DNA of 5,006 nt, from assembly GCA_012728445.1 (NCBI GenBank), contig JAAYFA010000242.1:1-5006 (forward strand), given 5' to 3'. Shown piece by piece: positions 1 through 5,006 of this stretch. Position 1 is the first letter of the stretch; each line of letters begins with the position of its first letter. The position numbers and the translations under genes were made by a program. Below the pieces are notes generated by a model. That model searched no databases and was not told the DNA's origin. It worked only from the letters and a program-made list of their open reading frames with translations. This DNA is from Clostridiales bacterium (lineage in GTDB: Bacteria; Bacillota; Clostridia; Oscillospirales; Acutalibacteraceae).

Positions 1-398
1 ACGCGGTTCGTGCGGTCGGCCAGCTAGCCAACAAAAAAAGCATTGAGATTGTTGAAACCCCGGATTCGACACTTTGCACCGTGCAAGGCGATTATGGCAG
101 ACTGCGGCAAATGCTCGTCATTATTCTCGACAATGCCATTAAGTTTACGCCCGAAAACGGAAAAGTCGCCGTAACGCTAAAAGACAGGTCCATATCCATC
201 AAAGACAATGGGCCGGGCATCGCACAAGAAGATTTGCCTTATATCTTTGACCGTTTTTACAAGGTGAAGTCGGTAGAAAATAAAAACGGCACAGGCCTCG
301 GCTTGTCCATCGCTAAGCAGATAGCCGAAAGGCACAACATTGAAGTTTCGGTCATTAGCATAAAGGACAGCGGCACGGAATTCGATTTTCACTTTTAA
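1..398 (+). CDS. Sensor histidine kinase, C-terminal ATP-binding (HATPase_c) part only; 5' end outside window
   Basis: This is the last 131 residues of a two-component sensor histidine kinase. The frame is open from base 3 and stops with TAA at 396-398. The motifs of the GHKL ATP-binding domain appear in the usual order: N box (ILDNAIKFTPENG), G1 box (DNGPGI), F box (YIFDRFYK) and G2 box (GTGLGLSIAKQI). The protein ends about 28 residues after the G2 box with GTEFDFHF, a normal place for this fold to finish. By family knowledge the domain binds ATP and phosphorylates a histidine in the dimerisation helix, which then passes phosphate to a response regulator. The histidine (H box), the sensor region and any partner regulator would lie to the left and are not seen. 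A GTG at 81 is only an internal codon, because the same frame continues upstream with matching kinase-like sequence (GQLANKKSIEIVE). The signal sensed cannot be told. The next gene is convergent, so this gene probably ends its transcription unit. Confidence 0.93.
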   Translation, partial: AVRAVGQLANKKSIEIVETPDSTLCTVQGDYGRLRQMLVIILDNAIKFTPENGKVAVTLKDRSISIKDNGPGIAQEDLPYIFDRFYKVKSVENKNGTGLGLSIAKQIAERHNIEVSVISIKDSGTEFDFHF

Positions 399-455
399 TA
401 ACAAATAAACATATACGCAATACAAATAAAAACGAAGATTTTACTCTGCCGGCTT
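399..455. other. Short convergent intergenic gap, no clear terminator
   Basis: These 57 AT-rich bases separate the convergent kinase and EEP stop codons. The only dyad I see is a five-pair all-AT stem (TAAAA...TTTTA, 427-443), too weak for a convincing intrinsic terminator. How transcription ends here is not visible. Confidence 0.5.
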
Positions 456-1334
456 TTATGAATGCAAAACAACATCCGCATAAATCGGGTAATGGTCGGA
501 GGGGAGCATCCCGTCAAAATGATCCGTCACAACTCTATAGACCTTGGCTTCCACCTTGCTGTTGACAAGTATGTGGTCAAGAACGCGGCCGACGCGCTTG
601 GTGCTGCGTTGATTGTTGAAGGTGAGTATGCTCATGGTATCCGGCGCGTCGAATTTTGCGTTGGTCAACACACCACTCAATAGTTCGGTGTACAGGGGCG
701 AAAGTTCCATCGTGTTAAAGTCACCCGTGCATATCACCGGGATGTCGTACTGTGCCGCTTTTTCAAGGATCAGCGGGATGCTGTTTTTACGGGGCGTGAA
801 AGAGGTGTCAAAGTGCGTGTTTATGTGCAAAAACCGAACGCCTGTTGTTCTATCTTTCAGTTCCACCCAAGTGCAAACTCTGTTGAGCATCGATGTCCAG
901 CTTCTGGACGGCACATCCGGTGTGTTTGACAGCCAAAAGGTGCCGGAATCCGGGGCCTCGTATTTATCTTTCAAGTAGAAAATGGCCGAAAACTCTCCCT
1001 CCCCCTCTCCGTCTCGTCTGCCGACTCCAACACTTTCATAATCCGGCAGGTTTGCTTTAAGCGACTCCATCCATTCCGGCGTAGCCTCCTGAACGCCGAA
1101 AGAATCCGGTGCAATGGCTTCAATAGCGCCGACAACAGCACCCACTCGGTCTTTTTGAAAATGGACACCGACATTGGTGCAGCGTACATTAAAGGTTAAA
1201 ACTCTAACCGTGCCCGGTTCCTGCGGTGTTATCGGCGGGTTTTGGAGCGGGGAGGTCACCGTTGCCGTGATGACAAGGATAAGTGTAGTTAAAAACGATA
1301 CGGCTTTGCTTAAAAATACAGTGATTTGATTCAT
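456..1334 (-). CDS. Exported endonuclease/exonuclease/phosphatase (EEP) family hydrolase
   Basis: A complete 292-residue protein of the EEP (DNase I-like) superfamily, metal-dependent enzymes that cut phosphodiester or phosphomonoester bonds. The catalytic motifs are all present: LTFNV (Asn49), VQE (Glu83), HINTHFD (His170, His174), TGDFNT (Asp205, Asn207), LDHI (Asp253, His254) and the terminal SDHYP (Asp280, His281). It therefore looks active. The N-terminus carries a hydrophobic stretch (residues 6-28, VFLSKAVSFLTTLILVITA and on) followed by a Pro-rich linker (PLQNPPITPQEPG). This indicates a signal peptide or membrane anchor and action outside the membrane. The start at 1334 is chosen because AGGAGG sits six bases before it. 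The longer frame from 1430 lacks such a site and would run through the promoter. Substrate is not predictable: nucleic acid, sugar phosphate, sphingomyelin and phosphoinositide enzymes share the fold. The closest-looking relatives, from memory, are secreted bacterial proteins with only a generic family name. Confidence 0.92.
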   Translation of the reverse strand: MNQITVFLSKAVSFLTTLILVITATVTSPLQNPPITPQEPGTVRVLTFNVRCTNVGVHFQKDRVGAVVGAIEAIAPDSFGVQEATPEWMESLKANLPDYESVGVGRRDGEGEGEFSAIFYLKDKYEAPDSGTFWLSNTPDVPSRSWTSMLNRVCTWVELKDRTTGVRFLHINTHFDTSFTPRKNSIPLILEKAAQYDIPVICTGDFNTMELSPLYTELLSGVLTNAKFDAPDTMSILTFNNQRSTKRVGRVLDHILVNSKVEAKVYRVVTDHFDGMLPSDHYPIYADVVLHS

Positions 1335-1340
1335 ATGCAG

Positions 1341-1346
1341 CCTCCT
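1341..1346 (-). promoter_or_regulatory. Ribosome binding site of the EEP gene (decides the start)
   Basis: Read on the minus strand this is a perfect AGGAGG, six bases upstream of ATG at 1334-1332. It fixes the start at that ATG rather than at the in-frame ATG 96 bases further upstream. Confidence 0.9.
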
Positions 1347-1373
1347 GTCTTTTTGTTTTCGGTTGATGGTACC

Positions 1374-1402
1374 AGTATAAAACATTCGGTCGCTGTTTTC
1401 AA
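1374..1402 (-). promoter_or_regulatory. Sigma-A type promoter of the EEP gene
   Basis: On the minus strand, TTGAAA (1402-1397) and TATACT (1379-1374) are separated by exactly 17 bases. Each hexamer is one base from consensus (TTGACA, TATAAT). Transcription would begin near 1367, giving a leader of about 33 bases before the ATG at 1334. No operator-like palindrome overlaps it. Confidence 0.75.
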
Positions 1403-1490
1403 TGGATAATTGGGATGCGTTTGACTTCATCTTTGGTTATAACTTTTGCGCTGAAGTGCATTTTTGATTTTTGCGTGAGCAACTTTAAGA

Positions 1491-1519
1491 TTGTAAGATT
1501 ATAAAATGATTGGTATAAT
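1491..1519 (+). promoter_or_regulatory. Sigma-A type promoter of recQ, with extended -10
   Basis: TTGTAA (1491-1496) and a perfect TATAAT (1514-1519) are separated by exactly 17 bases. A TGG just before the -10 box (1511-1513) fits the extended -10 pattern TGn. Transcription would start near 1526, about 35 bases before the GTG start. It is divergent from the EEP promoter, with about 88 bases between the two -35 boxes. I found no LexA-type box (GAAC-N4-GTTC) nearby, so there is no sign of SOS control. Confidence 0.78.
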
Positions 1520-1551
1520 TACAAAGAAACGAAATCGACCGAATTTTGATT

Positions 1552-1555
1552 GGAG
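1552..1555 (+). promoter_or_regulatory. Ribosome binding site of recQ (decides the start)
   Basis: GGAG lies six bases before the GTG at 1562. A TTG at 1550 in the same frame overlaps this site and has no Shine-Dalgarno sequence of its own, so GTG 1562 is the better start. Confidence 0.75.
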
Positions 1556-1561
1556 ACAACT

Positions 1562-3745
1562 GTGGTAAAAAAAGAAGTCTTAAAGAACTACTTTGGCTAT
1601 GTGAATTTCAGAGAAGGTCAAGAAGAATTAATCGATCATATCTTGGCGGGCAAGGATGTTATTGGCATTATGCCAACCGGAGCGGGGAAGTCGATTTGCT
1701 TTCAAACACCGGCGCTACTATTCGAAGGGATAACGCTTGTTATATCGCCGCTGATTTCCCTGATGAAGGACCAGGTGGAGTCCCTCATTGCAAACGGTGT
1801 GCCGGCGGCTTTTATCAACTCGACCTTAACAAGCGGTCAGACTATCAAAGTGATTGAACTGGCCAAACAAGGCAAATATAAGATTATCTATGTAGCTCCG
1901 GAGCGGCTGGATACATACAACTTTATGGAGTTTGCGCAAAACGCAAACATTGCGATGATAGCCGTTGACGAAGCCCACTGTGTATCGCAATGGGGGCAAA
2001 ACTTTAGGCCGAGCTATTTAAAAATAAGCGCATTTATAGAAAGCTTGCCTCAACGCCCTGTAATCTCTGCCTTCACCGCCACCGCGACGAGTGAGATTAC
2101 GCAAGATATTATTGATTTGCTCCGTTTGCAAAAACCCTTTGCCATTTCGACGGGCTTTGACCGTGAAAATCTGTATTTTGAGGTGCAAAAACCGAAAGAT
2201 AAATACAAGGCGTTGCTCAAATATTTGAAAGACAACCCGGATAAAAGCGGGATCATCTACTGCGCAACACGCAAAGCCGTCGAGCAAGTTTGTGACGATC
2301 TTATGACGGATGGATATAAGGCAACGCGTTACCATGCGGGATTATCCGAAGCGGAAAGGTCTATGAATCAAGACGACTTTTTGTATGACAGAAAAACCAT
2401 GATGGTGGCGACCAATGCTTTTGGGATGGGGATTGATAAAAGTAATGTCTCTTTCGTTATTCATTACAATATGCCAAAGAACATTGAGAGTTATTACCAA
2501 GAGGCGGGTAGGGCCGGACGTGACGGAACACCCGCGGACTGTGTTTTGCTTTACAGCGGTCAAGATGTTGTCACCAATCAGTTTTTGATTGAAAACACCA
2601 ACGAAAACAATGATTTGCCCCCGGATATATTGGAACAGGTCAAGCAAAAAGACCGCGAACGCTTAAAACAAATGACCTATTACTGCCATAGTTTTGATTG
2701 CTTGAGAGCATATATTTTAAAGTATTTTGGCGATAGGGCTGAAAATTATTGCGGCAATTGCAGCAACTGCAATACGAATTTTGAAGAGGTCGATGTCACG
2801 GAGCAGGCACAAAAAATATTGTCCTGTATTGCGAGAATGAATGAACGGTATGGCGTGAAAATGGTTATTGATACCTTGCGCGGCAGCAAGGCGGAAAAAG
2901 TGCTGAACGTTCGTTTAGATAAACTTTCCACCTATGGCATCATGTCAAATGTAAAAGAAAATCGAATTCGCGAGATAATAAACTACTTGCTCATCAACGA
3001 ATATCTGGAGCAAACGAATGCTGAATTTCCAATTCTTAAAATGACCCCAAAGGCGAGGGAGATCCTATTTAACGGCGAACAGCATATTATGAAAATCGCG
3101 AAAGAGCAAAAACCGGACGCAAAGTCGGCAAAAAACAGAATGCAGTTAAACCAAGGCCTGTTCAACACCTTGAGGGAAATAAGGCATGCCTTTGCCACGA
3201 TGAAGCGAGTGCCTGCGTACGTTGTATTTTCGGATGCCAGCCTTGTGGATATGTGCAGTAAATTGCCGACCGACAGCAAGGCGTTTTTGGATGTATCCGG
3301 CGTTGGCAAGGTGAAGCTGGAAGAATATGGCGACGCGTTTATTGAAGCCATCAAAGCCTTCAAGCAATCGGCTGTCCCAACGGAAATAATGCAAGAACGA
3401 AGTGCTGTTGAAATTCTTGATTTTGTGAAACAGTCCATAGAACTGTCCGACGAACCATTGCCTATCCTGTTGTTTATCGATAAGATTAATGCATTGCTTT
3501 TTCAAATCAGTGACAAGAGTATTCATGTAAAAAGAATAACCGATTATTTGATTGAACAAGGTTATTTAGAGCTTGAAACTGCCGATAATCGAAACAACAG
3601 GGTTTCAAGCGCAAAAGGCAGAGCGGTTGGCATAAGCACAAAGACCATACCATCGGCCAACGACACCGTCAGAAAACAAAATTTCTATTCACAAGAGGCT
3701 CAAGCGATCATTATCGACCGCTTAGCCGATGTAATACAGTGGTGA
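1562..3745 (+). CDS. recQ: ATP-dependent DNA helicase RecQ with extra C-terminal module
   Basis: A 727-residue RecQ helicase: a 3'-5' superfamily 2 DNA helicase acting in the cytoplasm in recombination and in rescue of stalled forks. The ATPase core is complete: Q-motif region FREGQEE (about 16-22), Walker A PTGAGKS (Lys43), DEAH box (136-139), RecQ aromatic loop SQWGQNFRPSY, motif III TATAT, motif V (ATNAFGMGIDKSNV, 283-296) and motif VI (QEAGRAGRDG, 313-322). Four zinc-site cysteines follow (Cys380, 397, 400, 403, with the CGNCSNC pattern), then the RQC winged helix (about 405-510) and an HRDC domain (about 533-603, with VSGVGKVKLEEYG). About 110 further residues (615-727) form another small helical, winged-helix-like unit (KRITDYLIEQGYLE, SAKGRAVGI) absent from the 609-residue E. 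coli protein. Similar tails occur in some Firmicutes helicases (RQC-minor type, from memory). The GTG start is set by GGAG six bases upstream. The gene has its own promoter and no visible partner gene. Confidence 0.96.
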   Translation: MVKKEVLKNYFGYVNFREGQEELIDHILAGKDVIGIMPTGAGKSICFQTPALLFEGITLVISPLISLMKDQVESLIANGVPAAFINSTLTSGQTIKVIELAKQGKYKIIYVAPERLDTYNFMEFAQNANIAMIAVDEAHCVSQWGQNFRPSYLKISAFIESLPQRPVISAFTATATSEITQDIIDLLRLQKPFAISTGFDRENLYFEVQKPKDKYKALLKYLKDNPDKSGIIYCATRKAVEQVCDDLMTDGYKATRYHAGLSEAERSMNQDDFLYDRKTMMVATNAFGMGIDKSNVSFVIHYNMPKNIESYYQEAGRAGRDGTPADCVLLYSGQDVVTNQFLIENTNENNDLPPDILEQVKQKDRERLKQMTYYCHSFDCLRAYILKYFGDRAENYCGNCSNCNTNFEEVDVTEQAQKILSCIARMNERYGVKMVIDTLRGSKAEKVLNVRLDKLSTYGIMSNVKENRIREIINYLLINEYLEQTNAEFPILKMTPKAREILFNGEQHIMKIAKEQKPDAKSAKNRMQLNQGLFNTLREIRHAFATMKRVPAYVVFSDASLVDMCSKLPTDSKAFLDVSGVGKVKLEEYGDAFIEAIKAFKQSAVPTEIMQERSAVEILDFVKQSIELSDEPLPILLFIDKINALLFQISDKSIHVKRITDYLIEQGYLELETADNRNNRVSSAKGRAVGISTKTIPSANDTVRKQNFYSQEAQAIIIDRLADVIQW

Positions 3746-3798
3746 CTGGTTCAGTGGGGACGCCAAATATTAAAAATAATCAGAGTAGGTGGAATGAC

Positions 3799-3931
3799 AT
3801 GAGTGAAAAAAACACGCAAACCAAACATCCTCTTCATTGATGTCTCCGACCACGGCGAAATGGCGGGAGAAAAAGGCGCGTGGCAAAAGACGGTGTTGGA
3901 GCACATAAAAGACCTGATTATTATTATATAA
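3799..3931 (+). pseudogene. Sulfatase gene remnant with large internal deletion
   Basis: In the frame from GTG 3803 to TAA 3929-3931 a 42-codon peptide reads ...TRKPNILFIDV, then directly SDHGEMAGEKGAWQK, then TVLEH and a short IIII end. KPNILFI is the typical beginning of a formylglycine-dependent sulfatase. SDHGEMxGExGxWQK is the conserved metal-binding segment normally some 200-300 residues later. The catalytic Cys/Ser-x-Pro-x-Arg region between them is gone, as is the C-terminal domain, so the product cannot be an active sulfatase. AGGTGG (3787-3792) lies six bases before an ATG at 3799, which was probably the original start. That ATG is now out of frame: removing one A from the A7 run at 3806-3812 would restore it (MSEKTRKPNILFI). 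So two lesions are visible, a deletion and a likely one-base slip. A small functional peptide started by the GTG is possible but less likely. Confidence 0.72.
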
Positions 3932-3933
3932 GT

Positions 3934-3942
3934 TGTGGATAA
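3934..3942 (-). promoter_or_regulatory. Perfect DnaA-box 9-mer (TTATCCACA on the minus strand)
   Basis: The plus strand reads TGTGGATAA, the exact reverse complement of the consensus DnaA box TTATCCACA. It lies in AT-rich intergenic DNA 25 bases upstream of the -35 box of the PHP gene. A poor second match (AAATTCACA, 3951-3959) lies close by. One good box is not an origin. It could be a DnaA-binding regulatory site or chance. Confidence 0.35.
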
Positions 3943-3967
3943 TGTATAAAAAATTCACATTTGATTG

Positions 3968-3997
3968 TTGTAATGTTGGCTCATATTATGGTATAGT
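3968..3997 (+). promoter_or_regulatory. Sigma-A type promoter of the PHP gene
   Basis: TTGTAA (3968-3973) and TATAGT (3992-3997) are 18 bases apart, with TGG before the -10 box as in the recQ promoter. An overlapping alternative is TTGATT (3961-3966) with TATTAT (3984-3989), 17 bases apart. With the first choice, transcription starts near 4004, leaving a leader of about 48 bases. Confidence 0.6.
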
Positions 3998-4041
3998 TAC
4001 ATTGAGAGATAGAGTTTTAACCTTGCAAATAATATGGAATT

Positions 4042-4045
4042 GGAG
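4042..4045 (+). promoter_or_regulatory. Ribosome binding site of the PHP gene
   Basis: GGAG lies seven bases before ATG at 4053 and supports that start. No other in-frame start with a comparable site is seen. Confidence 0.75.
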
Positions 4046-4052
4046 TTTTGAA

Positions 4053-5006
4053 ATGAAAAAAGTTACAAAAGGTGCCGCGATTATCGAAACTGCAGGAGTT
4101 ACCGCCGTAAGCGGACTGTTCGCGCTCAAAGTAGCGTCGGATAAGAAAAAGGTTTGGCCTGTTAAGGTCAAAAATCAATGCGGCGAAGGCAAAACGAAAC
4201 ATTTTAAAATTATTTCTCCGTATGCCGGTATCGATTGGGATACATGGACAAGCTATAAGGGCAACCTCCATACCCACTCAACGGCGAGTGACTCCTCCGT
4301 TGATTTTGCCGATATGATTGAGGCGCATTATGCCGCGGATTACGATATCCTAGCCATGACGGACCACGGCGTCATCAATCACGGTTGGAACCTACCCCCA
4401 AGAACAACTGCGTTTAGTTTTCAGTCATTTTTTAAAAAGCCGACCTATCTTACCGAGGAGCGGTATCAAGAAATCCTCACAGGTGTCGGCCGCGGCGGCA
4501 GGGGAATGCTGGATGTAAAAGATTGTATAGAAATGAACGCTGCCGTCATTACCAAAGCCCATGTCAACGGTTACTTTACCGATGTCGGTCAAGGCAAAAA
4601 GGGCAGAGAAAATGACTATGAACGCCCGGTCAAGCAAGTTGAACTTTCCGGCGGCGTTTCTCGCATCAATCATCCGGGCGACTGGATTGAGTCGTACATT
4701 GACATTGAAGCGGCGAAAAAGCCTGAAAATATCTGGTTTTTTGCGGACATCTTCAAGCAGTATAAGTCTTGCCTCGGCATGGAGGTTTTCAACAGGAAAG
4801 ACGGGGACACCTGCGGTGACCGTGTCCTTTGGGACGAGCTTTTGCAAGTGGTGATTCCGAGTGGCCGGAACGTGTTCGGTTTTGGGGACAGCGACGCCCA
4901 TGCTTTAAGCGATATTGATTCTGCTTTCGGTACCTATGTGATGTGGCGCAATACCCCGTCCGATTTACGCCGTTGTATGGAAAAAGGTGCTTTTTTTGCC
5001 ATCAGC
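4053..5006 (+). CDS. PHP-domain metal-dependent phosphoesterase, 3' end outside window
   Basis: The first 318 codons of a longer gene; the frame is still open at the last base. The protein has the metal-binding motifs of a PHP (polymerase and histidinol phosphatase) domain: NLHTHS (His73, His75) with Asp80, MTDHG (Asp104, His105), SRINHPGDW (His207) and SDAH (Asp281, His283). Likely further metal or active-site residues are His170 (TKAHVNGYF) and Glu244 (GMEVFN). By family knowledge these enzymes hydrolyse phosphate esters with two or three metal ions; the substrate here is unknown. Between motifs II and III about 100 residues are inserted, including an aromatic-rich part (FSFQSFFKKPTYL) that may shape the pocket. 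The N-terminus (MKK, then a moderately hydrophobic stretch 7-28) suggests a weak signal peptide or membrane anchor, though Glu12 within it makes export uncertain. ATG 4053 has GGAG seven bases upstream and a promoter of its own. It is not one of the histidinol phosphatase or DNA polymerase members. Confidence 0.9.
   Translation, partial: MKKVTKGAAIIETAGVTAVSGLFALKVASDKKKVWPVKVKNQCGEGKTKHFKIISPYAGIDWDTWTSYKGNLHTHSTASDSSVDFADMIEAHYAADYDILAMTDHGVINHGWNLPPRTTAFSFQSFFKKPTYLTEERYQEILTGVGRGGRGMLDVKDCIEMNAAVITKAHVNGYFTDVGQGKKGRENDYERPVKQVELSGGVSRINHPGDWIESYIDIEAAKKPENIWFFADIFKQYKSCLGMEVFNRKDGDTCGDRVLWDELLQVVIPSGRNVFGFGDSDAHALSDIDSAFGTYVMWRNTPSDLRRCMEKGAFFAIS

Larger units (their letters stand above)
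3746..4052. other. Intergenic region: sulfatase wreck, DnaA-box match, promoter
   Basis: This stretch of about 300 bases between recQ and the PHP gene has no intact gene. It holds a sulfatase remnant (3799-3931), a perfect DnaA-box 9-mer (3934-3942) and the promoter of the next gene (3968-3997). After the recQ stop there is only a tiny ACTG-gtt-CAGT dyad with no T-run, so no intrinsic terminator for recQ is evident. From 3917 onward the DNA is strongly AT-rich. Confidence 0.7.

Noticed and set aside
427..443. Possible bidirectional terminator between the kinase and EEP genes
   Set aside because: The stem is five A-T pairs only, with no GC core, so it would be too unstable to count as an intrinsic terminator.
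613..978. Plus-strand open frame of 121 codons opposite the EEP gene
   Set aside because: It is antisense to a gene with every catalytic motif of its family, has no recognisable domain, and lacks a promoter and ribosome site.
1436..1443. GTTATAAC palindrome as an operator between the divergent promoters
   Set aside because: Eight AT-rich bases are too short to distinguish from chance, and there is no second copy.
1546..1857. Plus-strand frame overlapping the start of recQ
   Set aside because: It is out of frame with the helicase motifs and encodes no recognisable protein; the recQ frame explains the region.
3235..3252. Second DnaA-like 9-mer (TGTGGATAT) inside recQ
   Set aside because: It has one mismatch, lies in coding sequence, and is explained by the codons for LVDM.
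2983..3559. Two overlapping minus-strand open frames opposite the 3' part of recQ
   Set aside because: Both lie wholly opposite the RQC/HRDC coding sequence, and their translations look like reverse-strand shadows.
3745..3757. ACTG-gtt-CAGT dyad just after recQ
   Set aside because: A four-pair stem with a three-base loop and no T-run after it does not make a terminator.
3917..3960. Replication origin around the DnaA box and AT-rich DNA
   Set aside because: Only one perfect box is present, with no cluster of boxes and no dnaA, dnaN or rep gene in the window.
4425..4901. Minus-strand open frame of 158 codons opposite the PHP gene
   Set aside because: It is antisense to clear PHP motifs, its sequence matches no family I know, and no Shine-Dalgarno or promoter precedes it.

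Overview
The window looks like chromosomal DNA from a low-to-mid GC Gram-positive bacterium, most likely a clostridium. The reasons are strong Shine-Dalgarno sites (AGGAGG, GGAG), sigma-A type promoters with TTGnAA / TATAnT hexamers, GTG start use, and protein features: a RecQ with a long extra C-terminal module, and a PHP protein of a type I associate with Clostridia. This placement is inference, not a database match. Nothing here looks like a phage, an insertion sequence, a CRISPR array or an RNA gene.

Layout from left to right. Bases 1-398 (+) hold the 3' end of a sensor histidine kinase: only its ATP-binding catalytic domain is in the window. It converges on a minus-strand gene (456-1334) for an exported endonuclease/exonuclease/phosphatase (EEP) fold enzyme. 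That gene has a clear promoter and Shine-Dalgarno site, which place its start 32 codons inside the longest open frame. A divergent intergenic region then carries back-to-back promoters for the EEP gene and for recQ (1562-3745, +). recQ encodes a complete RecQ helicase with helicase core, zinc/RQC and HRDC regions plus about 110 extra residues.

Downstream of recQ is a gap of about 300 bases (3746-4052). It contains a tiny wreck of a sulfatase gene (3799-3931), in which the first residues of a sulfatase are joined directly to its metal-binding SDHGE region. It also holds one perfect DnaA-box 9-mer and a promoter for the last gene. That gene (4053 to beyond the window end, +) encodes a PHP-domain metal-dependent phosphoesterase with a hydrophobic N-terminus, cut by the window edge.

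The genes do not form one operon: EEP, recQ and the PHP gene each appear to have their own promoter. The EEP enzyme, the PHP enzyme and the dead sulfatase all suggest hydrolysis of phosphate or sulfate esters at or outside the membrane, with recQ as a housekeeping repair gene among them. The sulfatase remnant is the most unusual item. I see no convincing new multi-gene system.
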